Shown piece by piece: positions 1-5,912 of a DNA stretch of 8,153 nt. Origin of the DNA: Candidatus Pacearchaeota archaeon (GTDB lineage Archaea > Nanobdellota > Nanobdellia > Pacearchaeales > GW2011-AR1); NCBI GenBank assembly GCA_003694055.1, contig RFLC01000030.1, positions 1-8,153 of the forward strand. Direction: 5' to 3'. Position 1 is the first letter of the stretch. Each line of letters starts with the position of its first letter. The translations under genes were made by a program, and so were the position numbers. A model generated the notes under the pieces. It did not search any database. It was not told the origin of the DNA and was given only the letters and a program-made list of their open reading frames with translations.

Positions 1-442
1 AGCGAGCAAGCTTGCAGCTTCTGCACTTTACTTTCTTGAATACGTTGTGATTGCTCCTGCCTTGCTAGTGATTTGGTTTGCCGCGCTTGCCATTGTTCTC
101 TTCCTGATAGCTGGCGAGAAAAGCGCGCAAAGCATTTTGCTCATCTCTGCGGTGATGATTGCATCAATTCGAATACTCTCATACTTTCACGAGGAGATTG
201 CAAAAGACCTTGCAAAGCTCTTCCCGTTCATGGCGCTCTCTGTATTCATCCTCTCCCCAAACGCGTTTAACTTCCAATCGTTCCTTGACAAGCTATCAAA
301 AGTGCCGTTTTTCATCGAGGACATTGCATCATTCATAGTTTTAATACTTGCAATTGAGATTCTCTTGAGGGCGTTTCACCTTGTTTATGAAATCTGGCAG
401 ACAGAGGAAGAAAAAGAGTCTGAGGAAAATGCCGAGAGCTAG
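1..442 (+). CDS. Multi-spanning membrane protein of unknown function, 3' part
   Basis: The reading frame is open from base 2 to the TAG at 440-442 with no stop, so the gene very probably begins left of the window; a GTG at 47 is only an internal Val codon. The visible 146 residues hold about four hydrophobic segments: around residues 15-38 (starting near VVIAPALL), 42-61, 70-86 and 100-125. They are joined by short loops, one carrying the charged stretch FHEEIAKDLAKLF, and the protein ends in a strongly acidic tail (EEEKESEEN) typical of a soluble cytoplasmic end. I do not recognise the family. There are no obvious catalytic His, Cys or Asp motifs, so a channel, scaffold or small transporter-like role cannot be told apart. 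Its stop codon overlaps that of the convergent gene to the right. Confidence 0.7.
   Translation, partial: ASKLAASALYFLEYVVIAPALLVIWFAALAIVLFLIAGEKSAQSILLISAVMIASIRILSYFHEEIAKDLAKLFPFMALSVFILSPNAFNFQSFLDKLSKVPFFIEDIASFIVLILAIEILLRAFHLVYEIWQTEEEKESEENAES
411..415 (-). terminator. Possible oligo-T terminator after the 348-aa gene
   Basis: The minus strand reads CTTTTTCTT about 24 nt after the TAG of the 348-aa gene, inside the 3' end of the convergent membrane-protein gene. The distance matches the T5 tract after the HerA-like gene. On the plus strand the same bases encode Glu/Lys-rich codons, so the tract may be a by-product of coding. Confidence 0.25.
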
Positions 443-1485
443 GTAGTTTTGGAGCTGTTTGTAGTGTCAATTTCGTACGGGCTTAAGCAAGTTATCGTTC
501 CCACGCCAACCAACGACTTTTCTGCGTTTCTGTCGTGGAAGCATTCCCAGCCATTGTGAGTGAATTGGTAAATCACTAGAGGCACATCTTTGTAAAGGAA
601 AGTCTCGCCGATTTTTCTCGCCAGGGAAGAAGTTGGAAGGAGAAGAACCTCTATTCCGCGATAGGGGACAATCTCTCCTAGCTGGTAAAAGTCCATCGAG
701 CGATTCACTCCCTCTCTCTTGCCAGTGCGTTCGCGCAAGAACTCCAACAAGGTTGAGGTGCAGTAGCCTATTGGCAAGCTAAACGGCACGCTATTCCCGT
801 GCAAATTCCTGTACATTGAACCTCTTTTGAACTGGCTTATTTTTTGCTCGTCAAGAATGAAGCAACGGCGGAAGAGCCAGTTTGGATTGTCGGGGATTTC
901 TACAGGGTGCGCTTGCCTCACCTCATCAAAGCTGGAAAACAGCTCTATGTTTGTGTTGAAAAGCCTTTGCTCTCTGCCTTGCGTTTCTGCATTAAGTTGG
1001 AGAGAAATGAGCTTATTTGCTTTTGATTTTGGAGTGATGCGATAAGTTATCTCAAAGTCCAGAGGTTGAGCTCCTGCGCGGGCAGCAGGTTCGTCAGAAG
1101 GGAATGCAGGATGGTGGAAAGTGATTCGCTTCCACGCTCCTGGGATTATTTCTCCATTGTAAAGTTTCGCTCTCCCTAGCTCTTCTCGAAGTTTTGCCAA
1201 GTATCCTCTCACGACCTTTTCGCCGTAAGCCAAAAGCTGCACTCCGATAAGAGGGGTGTCGCGAATTTCAGAAGTTGTGCCGTCGTCGTGCTGAATCACT
1301 CGCTTGAAGCCTGCTCTCCATGCGACATCTCTATCCCTGTGAACATCGTTGCTGTCCTCAATGCTGCAACCGAAAACGCTGATGCTTTGGCGAGGAAAAG
1401 AAACGCTCTCAGCGCTATCCCCAAGTTTTTCCAAAACGTTCTCAAGCTTGCTCCTTGAAAAAGTCCTCTTTACTTCAATTGACAT
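439..1485 (-). CDS. Uncharacterised 348-aa soluble protein
   Basis: I do not recognise this protein. The chosen start is the ATG at 1485 (MSIEVKRTF), because a GGAGA Shine-Dalgarno sequence lies 7 nt upstream. The frame stays open a further 31 codons to a TTG at 1578, directly after an in-frame TAG, and that longer start is less credible. The product has no signal peptide, no membrane helix and no metal-binding Cys or His cluster. It alternates charged helical stretches (such as KVVRGYLAKLREELGRAKL) with beta-like segments (for example GIEVLLLPTSSLA and DVPLVIYQF), suggesting a mixed alpha/beta globular protein. It follows the 80-aa gene with an 11-nt overlap, so the two are probably translationally coupled and may work together. 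Its TAG stop (441-439) lies inside the stop of the convergent membrane-protein gene. Confidence 0.8.
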   Translation of the reverse strand: MSIEVKRTFSRSKLENVLEKLGDSAESVSFPRQSISVFGCSIEDSNDVHRDRDVAWRAGFKRVIQHDDGTTSEIRDTPLIGVQLLAYGEKVVRGYLAKLREELGRAKLYNGEIIPGAWKRITFHHPAFPSDEPAARAGAQPLDFEITYRITPKSKANKLISLQLNAETQGREQRLFNTNIELFSSFDEVRQAHPVEIPDNPNWLFRRCFILDEQKISQFKRGSMYRNLHGNSVPFSLPIGYCTSTLLEFLRERTGKREGVNRSMDFYQLGEIVPYRGIEVLLLPTSSLARKIGETFLYKDVPLVIYQFTHNGWECFHDRNAEKSLVGVGTITCLSPYEIDTTNSSKTT

Positions 1486-1717
1486 ATTCGTCTCTCCTGT
1501 CTGAGTTTTTAGCTCCTCTGCAAGAAGGGTTTCCCTTATAACGGAGCAGGTCAAGTATTGCAAACAAACCTCTTGCAACTAGTCCTCTTTCTCCGTCTGG
1601 AAAACCTGCAAGTGAGCAGTACTCAATTAAATCAGTTGCTAGCTCTGCGCAGTTGTCTCTGCCATCTGGCAGGCGCTCGTATCCTTCAATCCTAGACTCT
1701 AGGTTGTTTCTAGGCAT
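1475..1717 (-). CDS. Small uncharacterised protein (80 aa), first gene of a pair
   Basis: This short ORF begins with ATG at 1717, about 25 nt after the centre of a TATA-like box, which fits a leaderless mRNA. It ends with a TGA at 1477-1475 that lies 11 nt into the next gene. The residues are polar at both ends, with a helical middle around 25-57 (ELATDLIEYC and ARGLFAILDLLRYK). There are three cysteines but no recognisable motif. The C-terminal 20 residues are less protein-like than the alternative reading of the same bases in the neighbouring frame, so a frameshift joining this ORF to the 348-aa gene is possible. Function unknown. The promoter and the overlap support it being a real coding unit, but its size and lack of recognisable family limit certainty. 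Confidence 0.55.
   Translation of the reverse strand: MPRNNLESRIEGYERLPDGRDNCAELATDLIEYCSLAGFPDGERGLVARGLFAILDLLRYKGNPSCRGAKNSDRRDEYVN
1493..1497 (-). promoter_or_regulatory. Shine-Dalgarno GGAGA deciding the 348-aa start
   Basis: On the minus strand GGAGA (within AGGAGA) ends 7 nt before the ATG at 1485, a normal archaeal spacing. It sits inside the 80-aa gene and supports internal initiation at 1485 rather than at the TTG at 1578. Confidence 0.6.
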
Positions 1718-1738
1718 TGGTAATTCAGCGATTTATTA

Positions 1739-1746
1739 TTTTTAAA
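1739..1746 (-). promoter_or_regulatory. TATA box of the 80/348-aa gene pair
   Basis: The minus-strand octamer TTTAAAAA, in a longer A/T run, is centred about 25 nt before the ATG at 1717. This is the usual archaeal distance from TATA box to transcription start, so the transcript should be leaderless. It lies between the HerA-like gene and the 80-aa gene, so the pair can be transcribed separately from the ATPase gene upstream. Confidence 0.55.
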
Positions 1747-1781
1747 TCTTACCCTTGTGTAGTGGTTGCAAGCGCTCTCCC

Positions 1782-1786
1782 AAAAA
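1782..1786 (-). terminator. Possible oligo-T terminator after the HerA-like gene
   Basis: The minus strand reads TTTTT about 23 nt after the TAG of the HerA-like gene, preceded by a shorter TTTT. Archaeal RNA polymerase can stop at such tracts without a hairpin. A single T5 is weak evidence, but it precedes a separate TATA box for the next gene, which is consistent with a transcript boundary here. Confidence 0.28.
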
Positions 1787-1808
1787 TCGCAACGCAAAAC
1801 ATCTCTGG

Positions 1809-3113
1809 CTAGAGAGACATCTGGGCTTTGATTGCAGTTGGAGCTTCGCCGCCGTGCCATGTGAATCGCGGTCTGACGCGGATCGGGTAAATCCTCTCAG
1901 AGTTGTCGTCGAGAATAATTGCAGAACCGCGCAAGCGAGGGAGGTCATCTATCTGCTGTTTTATGCTCTTCAAAAGATAGGTTTGCATAATCTCGTTGAG
2001 CGCATCTATGTCAGGTTTAGCTGTAACTCTGTGAGAGATTACAATGTCTGATTGGGTCATCACATCGCCGTGGATTTGGCCGGGTTGTTGCGTGGCTAAG
2101 ACGAGCGAGATGCCGGGTTGTCTGCCTTCGCGCAAAAGCTGCACTAACGCGTCGGTAGCAGGAGTTTTGCCAACCTTTGGAAGAAACTCGTGAGCTTCGT
2201 CGATAAAAATCCAAACAAGTGGTTCCTCGCCGCTGTGTGCTAGGTAGTCAGTCCCGTGAAGCAAGGATTCCAGCTCTTCCTTTTTTCTCGCGTCCATGCG
2301 CAGAGTGAAAATCTTTTTTGATAGCAATCCGATGACAAGCGCGCGAATGTTGAACAAAGTTGAGGAGCTGTAAACTGATATGTCTAGGACTGTTGTTGTG
2401 CCAGGAGTGATGAGTTCTTCAATCTCTGTGCCGCTCTTTTCTCGCGAGAAGATTCCCCAGCTGTCTGCAGCGTAAAGCAGGGCTGCCACAACATCTTTTG
2501 TCTGCTTGCTCGCCCTATCGTCGCTGTCAACTGCCTCTTGCATTTCTGCTATTGTGTAGCTTTCTGCGCTTAACTTCATCCGCGTCACAACCCGCTCTAG
2601 AAGCACGCCTTCTGGAGAAGTGATTGGCAGGTTGAAAAGCCCAAGCCAATCCTCTGCACCAAGCTCGCTCACTTTCAGCGCAAACAGCTCGTCAAACGGA
2701 ATCAGTTTTTCTCTGTACTCTTTTTCCTTGCCAAACGGAATAAAAACCCTGACTGGAAGTTCTTTTGTCTTTAACTCCCACTCGTCAAGCAATGCGCGGT
2801 CCTTCTCGTTTTTGTATTTCATTGTCCAAAAAATCCCCATTGTGTCAAATATCAAAGGAGCGACGTTGGCAGCTTCCTCGCCGTGCAAATCTGATAGGCC
2901 TTCTGCTATCACGCCCAAGGTGTAGGACTTTCCTGAACCGCGCTTTCCAGCGACTAGAATGACGTGACTGCGCGCAATGTCGAGCCATATTTTGTTTGAT
3001 AACGAGGTATAGGTGCCCATCTTCACATAACCCTTGCCAAGAAAAATCAAACCTCTGGAGCCGAAGAGTTTTCTGTCGCTCTCATTCCTTCCGATAATTA
3101 TATCATAAGCCAT
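1809..3113 (-). CDS. HerA-like/DUF87 P-loop ATPase
   Basis: This is a 434-residue ATPase of the HerA/FtsK superfamily, whose members form hexameric rings that translocate or remodel DNA. Walker A is GKRGSGKS at residues 56-63. Walker B is WIFIDEAHEF with the acidic pair at D305/E306. The following LLREGRQPG supplies a likely arginine finger near residues 327-335, and the sensor-like ATQQPGQ lies at about 340-346. The N-terminus (MAYDIIIGR, then FGSRGLIFLGKGYVKMG) resembles a group of archaeal DUF87 ATPases. Classical HerA has a larger HAS-barrel before Walker A, so this N-terminal beta domain is short. No NurA nuclease, the usual HerA partner, is in view. The start is supported by a TATA box about 25 nt upstream. 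ATPase assignment is firm; DNA translocation is inferred from the family. Confidence 0.9.
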   Translation of the reverse strand: MAYDIIIGRNESDRKLFGSRGLIFLGKGYVKMGTYTSLSNKIWLDIARSHVILVAGKRGSGKSYTLGVIAEGLSDLHGEEAANVAPLIFDTMGIFWTMKYKNEKDRALLDEWELKTKELPVRVFIPFGKEKEYREKLIPFDELFALKVSELGAEDWLGLFNLPITSPEGVLLERVVTRMKLSAESYTIAEMQEAVDSDDRASKQTKDVVAALLYAADSWGIFSREKSGTEIEELITPGTTTVLDISVYSSSTLFNIRALVIGLLSKKIFTLRMDARKKEELESLLHGTDYLAHSGEEPLVWIFIDEAHEFLPKVGKTPATDALVQLLREGRQPGISLVLATQQPGQIHGDVMTQSDIVISHRVTAKPDIDALNEIMQTYLLKSIKQQIDDLPRLRGSAIILDDNSERIYPIRVRPRFTWHGGEAPTAIKAQMSL

Positions 3114-3134
3114 AAACTTATAGCGTGTTGCTCT

Positions 3135-3142
3135 TATTAAAT
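3135..3142 (-). promoter_or_regulatory. TATA box of the HerA-like gene
   Basis: The minus-strand octamer ATTTAATA is centred about 25 nt before the ATG at 3113, placing the transcription start at or next to the start codon. No Shine-Dalgarno sequence precedes that ATG. The ATPase gene can therefore be expressed independently of the OB-fold gene 70 nt upstream. Confidence 0.5.
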
Positions 3143-3183
3143 TTTGCTAGCGCTCTCTTCGCCGACGCCGCCTCAAAGAAAGT

Positions 3184-3519
3184 TCAGGATGGAAGAGCGC
3201 GCAGGCTCAACACAAGAATTTCTGTCCTGCCGTTATATTTTCTCACTCTTCCAATGAGCTCAACCATCTTGCCATTGAACTGCGATAAATGCTTGCACTT
3301 GCACACCGCCCTAACAACCCCTTTCCTAGTTTCTAGGGTGAGAGCTTGCCTGCCACCTGTTAAAACCTCGACAGATGTGAGCTTTCCGAGGACAAGCACT
3401 TTTTCATTGTTTTGCAAGTTCTCAATGTTAGAGAGAAACTTTGGCTCTTGTAGCTCGTTCAACATTAGCAATCCAAATACTCCAACAACTGCAAACGCCA
3501 AACTGAGCTTTCTTATCAT
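3184..3519 (-). CDS. Membrane-anchored OB-fold protein, probably nucleic-acid-binding type
   Basis: This 111-residue protein opens with two basic residues and one hydrophobic helix (about residues 5-20, LSLAFAVVGVFGLLML), which acts as a signal anchor. A short linker leads to a compact beta-rich domain at about 40-109. Its strand pattern, KVLVLGKLTSVEVL, then LTLETRKGVVRAVC, then MVELIGRVRKYNGRTEILV, is that of an OB-fold of the tRNA-anti or single-strand-binding kind. Membership is judged from pattern only; the ligand (DNA, RNA or neither) is not shown. If the hydrophobic start acts as an anchor, the OB domain probably lies outside the membrane, where a nucleic-acid role would be less expected. 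The start is uncertain because the nearest TATA box is only about 14 nt upstream. It precedes the HerA-like gene on the same strand but has no visible coupling to it. Confidence 0.75.
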   Translation of the reverse strand: MIRKLSLAFAVVGVFGLLMLNELQEPKFLSNIENLQNNEKVLVLGKLTSVEVLTGGRQALTLETRKGVVRAVCKCKHLSQFNGKMVELIGRVRKYNGRTEILVLSLRALPS

Positions 3520-3529
3520 CTCACAAATT

Positions 3530-3537
3530 TTTATAAA
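3530..3537 (+). promoter_or_regulatory. Palindromic TATA box of the surface protein/thpR unit
   Basis: TTTATAAA reads the same on both strands and lies in the 39-nt gap between two divergent genes. For the plus strand its centre is about 25 nt before the ATG at 3559, ideal for a leaderless transcript. For the minus strand its centre is only about 14 nt before the ATG at 3519, so it fits that gene poorly. Confidence 0.6.
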
Positions 3538-3558
3538 CTTGCAGAGAGTTGTTTGTGG

Positions 3559-4704
3559 ATGGAACTCGCCCGCATGACCTGGGCAATTGTCTTGCTAGGA
3601 GTAGTTGTCTACATATTTTATTTTTTATCCTTAGGCAGGGTTTTTTTCTCAAGCGAGCTTTTTGAGGAAAGCATGATTGGCAGAGCAATAAGCGGAAATG
3701 CTATAAGCATCGGGATTTTAACATCTGCGCAACCGAAGTTATCTCCAGTGCCTGCGCCAACAGACGAGCAAGCGAGCGGTGAAAGTTCTGGAGGCTCTGG
3801 TGGAATTCAGGTAACTCCTTCAAGCGGAGGGAGTGTAAGCGGAGACAGCACTGGTAGTGCTCAGCAAACAGCTCCGCAAACAGCGCCAGACAACCAGCAG
3901 CCAAGCGGAGAAAGTCCAGGAGGAGTTGAACAAGCAAACACTCAAGCTCAACAGACAGAGACATACAACGCAGGAGACGAGATGATATCTAACGCCACAA
4001 ATGAAACAAATGTGACCAACGGAAGTGTTGAAATCAGTCAAGGAAGTTTGCCTAAGGGTGTTGTTGTAGTTGAGAAGGTCGTTAATGCGAAAGTGTCAGG
4101 GGGTGCGAACGCAGAGCAAGCGAGTGCGCAGTCTGAGGGAACGAGAGTGGTTGAGAGGAAGTGCGTTGATTCTGAGCCGTTTGAGGGTGTTGAACAGGGC
4201 AGGGAGTTGTTTGTGAGAGGCTCGGTTAGGGTTTACGAAGATGGGAAGATTGTAGAAAGCGGGCTTGATGAGTGCGATTTATCCAGCGGAAAACTCGTCG
4301 AGTGGTCGTGCACACCTGAAGCAAACCTTGCAAAGAAACTTGTGGATTGCTCGTTGCTTGGCAATTATGTCTGCTCGAACGGGGCATGCGTGGAGAGAGA
4401 AGAAACAGGCGATTGCGTTGACACAGACGGCGGAGACAACCCTGCGCAAAAAGGAAAGGTAGTTTTCGAAAACTCAATTTACGAGGACGCTTGCATTGGA
4501 AGGAAAACATTGATTGAGTACTATTGTTCTTCAAACAGAGCAAAAAGCAAGGTTGTGGAGTGCGGAGGAACGCCGGAAAAACTGACATGCATCCAAGGGA
4601 GATGCGTGGAACTGGAAAAAGAAAGCGCGCTCTTGCAAGAAAGAGCTACGCAAGGCGGTTTCTTGTCTAGGGTTAGGGATTTCTTCTCTTCGCTGTTTGG
4701 TTAA
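3559..4704 (+). CDS. Anchored surface protein with tandem six-cysteine repeats
   Basis: This 381-residue protein probably faces the cell exterior. An N-terminal hydrophobic helix (about 8-28) is a signal anchor. Residues about 55-140 are a low-complexity Ser/Gly/Gln/Thr/Pro spacer. Four N-glycosylation sequons follow in succession (N145, N148, N151, N154). Then come two copies of a domain with six cysteines each: C202, 239, 251, 264, 272, 277 and C286, 312, 323, 335, 344, 349. Both copies begin CVD and keep the order (D/E)xC, E(W/Y)xC, V(D/E)C, and Cx4CV. All twelve cysteines are in these repeats, which implies disulfides formed outside the cytoplasm. A C-terminal amphipathic helix (FLSRVRDFFSSLF) ends it. 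Similar Cys repeats occur in archaeal surface proteins, but no binding partner can be named. The ATG at 3559 is preferred over the TTG at 3553 because of its TATA distance. Confidence 0.8.
   Translation: MELARMTWAIVLLGVVVYIFYFLSLGRVFFSSELFEESMIGRAISGNAISIGILTSAQPKLSPVPAPTDEQASGESSGGSGGIQVTPSSGGSVSGDSTGSAQQTAPQTAPDNQQPSGESPGGVEQANTQAQQTETYNAGDEMISNATNETNVTNGSVEISQGSLPKGVVVVEKVVNAKVSGGANAEQASAQSEGTRVVERKCVDSEPFEGVEQGRELFVRGSVRVYEDGKIVESGLDECDLSSGKLVEWSCTPEANLAKKLVDCSLLGNYVCSNGACVEREETGDCVDTDGGDNPAQKGKVVFENSIYEDACIGRKTLIEYYCSSNRAKSKVVECGGTPEKLTCIQGRCVELEKESALLQERATQGGFLSRVRDFFSSLFG
4162..4608 (+). repeat. Tandem duplication of a six-Cys domain within the surface protein
   Basis: Repeat 1 covers residues 202-278 and repeat 2 covers 286-350. 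Cysteine spacings are 37-12-13-8-5 and 26-11-12-9-5. Only the first interval differs much, because repeat 1 carries extra residues before its second cysteine. The copies are diverged at sequence level, so the duplication is old. Confidence 0.7.
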
Positions 4705-4705
4705 A

Positions 4706-5254
4706 ATGGGTGAAGTTGTGAGGGCTTTTGTTTGCATCGACATTCCGGAAGAAGTGGCGAGAGTGGTTGAGCAAGTGCAAGGCAAACTTGCAGGTTACTT
4801 TAATGGCCGGATTGTGCCGCGAGAAAATTTGCACTTAACTCTGAAGTTTCTCGGAGAGATAAGCAAGGAGAAGGTCGAAAGTGTGAAGCGCGCATTAAAT
4901 CAAGTCAGATTTCATAAACTCTCTCTAACCCTCGATGAAATCGGAACATTTTATTTTCGCTCTCAACCTAGAATAATCTGGTTTAAAATTGGCGGAGATG
5001 TTGTGGAAGTGCAAAAGCTTGTTGACCTTGCGTTGAGCGAGATGTTTGAGCTGGAGCGCAGGTTTATGTCGCACTTGACAATTGCGCGGGTGAAGAGCTG
5101 CGATAAACTGAAGCTCGCGCAAGCAATCCGAAAAATTTCCTTGCCAAAGTTGAAGTTTCAAGTAGGAGAGTTTAAGCTTAAGTCAAGTGTTTTGTCTCCA
5201 AATGGGGCAGTTTATTCAACTATTGCAAGCTATTCCCTTAACTCTGATTCTTAA
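4706..5254 (+). CDS. thpR: RNA 2',3'-cyclic phosphodiesterase (2H family)
   Basis: ThpR (formerly the 2'-5' RNA ligase LigT) hydrolyses RNA 2',3'-cyclic phosphate to a 2'-phosphate in the cytoplasm. The two hallmark HxTx motifs are present: HLTL at H43 within ENLHLTLKFLG, and HLTI at H123 within SHLTIARV. The opening RAFVCIDIP is the usual first strand of the family, and the length (182 aa) is normal. The ATG at 4706 follows the TAA of the surface-protein gene by one base. A GTG at 4718 gives the more typical beginning MRAF and has GGTGA 4 nt upstream, so it may be the true start (178 aa). The gene is probably co-transcribed with the surface-protein gene, with no obvious functional link. Its last 17 nt overlap the end of the convergent nuclease gene. 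Confidence 0.93.
   Translation: MGEVVRAFVCIDIPEEVARVVEQVQGKLAGYFNGRIVPRENLHLTLKFLGEISKEKVESVKRALNQVRFHKLSLTLDEIGTFYFRSQPRIIWFKIGGDVVEVQKLVDLALSEMFELERRFMSHLTIARVKSCDKLKLAQAIRKISLPKLKFQVGEFKLKSSVLSPNGAVYSTIASYSLNSDS
4709..4713 (+). promoter_or_regulatory. thpR: Shine-Dalgarno candidate favouring the downstream thpR start
   Basis: GGTGA ends 4 nt before GTG 4718. That spacing is slightly short, but the motif is a full match to the archaeal anti-Shine-Dalgarno core. The ATG at 4706 has no such motif upstream. Confidence 0.4.
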
Positions 5255-5912
5255 ACTTGCGGTGAAGCAATTCGATAAACCTGTCCGCTTTCTTTCCCAG
5301 CGCATCCCTCAGCTCGCTCTCGCTTGCATTGAAAACTCCTTTCAAGCTTTTGAACCTAGTCAGAAGTTCTTTCGCGGTTTTTGGCCCAATCTTCGGGAAG
5401 CCTTCCAAAATGTATTGGAGTTGCTCGTCGTCAGTTAGCGCGAGTTTCGACGCGCGCAGCGATTTCTCTGCATTTTCTTTCTTTTTTGCCAGAAGGAAAA
5501 TGTATTTAGCGCTGTCTTGCTCATCAAGCGTGAACACAATTGGAATGCCATGCTCTAGAACAACAGAAAGCAAGAACCCTCTTAACGCGTTCTCGTGAAT
5601 CCCTCCAACATACATTTCCTCTCCTACACCCTCGACGAGCAACAATTTTTTTGGGTATTGTTGAAGCTCAAGAAGTTGAGTTATCAAGCGTTTGTTTATT
5701 ATTGAGTTTTTCAAATCAGAAATTGTTTTTCTTTCAATTGCGACATTTCCGACGATATAATCTCCGACTGCTAAATGCCGGAACTCAACTTGAGCTCCAA
5801 GTGCAGAAAGCTCAGCAGGCACAAGAGAATTCTTCTCTCTGTCATCTACCACTACTTTTGCCACGCGTTGCCTTTTCGGCTTGCCTTTTGAAAATATATT
5901 GAAGAATGTCAT
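5238..5912 (-). CDS. hef: XPF/ERCC4-family structure-specific nuclease, Hef nuclease half
   Basis: This 224-aa nuclease matches the C-terminal half of archaeal Hef, which cuts forked and flapped DNA. The ERCC4 active site is intact: VVVDDREKNS at about 20-29, then VGDYIVGNVAIERKTISD at 49-66, giving the GDxnERKxxxD signature with E60, K62 and D66. A tandem helix-hairpin-helix DNA-binding and dimerisation region fills residues about 165-218 (EGFPKIGPKTAKELL, then FNASESELRDALGKKADRFIELL). A short basic N-terminus (KGKPKRQR) replaces the linker that joins it to the helicase in single-chain Hef. Its ATG shares one base with the TGA of the helicase gene (TGATG) and lacks a Shine-Dalgarno sequence, pointing to coupled translation. 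An in-frame TAG two codons upstream shows this ORF cannot extend. It probably acts with the helicase in one complex. Confidence 0.92.
   Translation of the reverse strand: MTFFNIFSKGKPKRQRVAKVVVDDREKNSLVPAELSALGAQVEFRHLAVGDYIVGNVAIERKTISDLKNSIINKRLITQLLELQQYPKKLLLVEGVGEEMYVGGIHENALRGFLLSVVLEHGIPIVFTLDEQDSAKYIFLLAKKKENAEKSLRASKLALTDDEQLQYILEGFPKIGPKTAKELLTRFKSLKGVFNASESELRDALGKKADRFIELLHRKFKNQS

Noticed and set aside
47..442. A complete 131-aa gene starting at GTG 47
   Set aside because: The frame is open to the window edge with more protein-like residues upstream, so the gene is partial and GTG 47 is internal.
1486..1578. An N-terminal extension of the 348-aa protein from TTG 1578
   Set aside because: TTG directly follows an in-frame TAG and lacks a ribosome binding site, while ATG 1485 has one; it is kept only as part of the frameshift question.
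3270..3330. A zinc ribbon in the OB-fold protein from its CKCKH segment
   Set aside because: Only one Cys-x-Cys pair is present and no second pair follows, so a zinc site is not supported.
1809..3519. A HerA-NurA end-resection operon
   Set aside because: The neighbour is an OB-fold protein with no nuclease motif, and the ATPase has its own promoter.
3125..3577. A 150-codon open frame on the plus strand opposite the OB-fold gene
   Set aside because: It crosses the divergent promoter, its translation is low-complexity Ser/Leu/Thr with no domain, and the minus frame reads a sensible anchored OB-fold.
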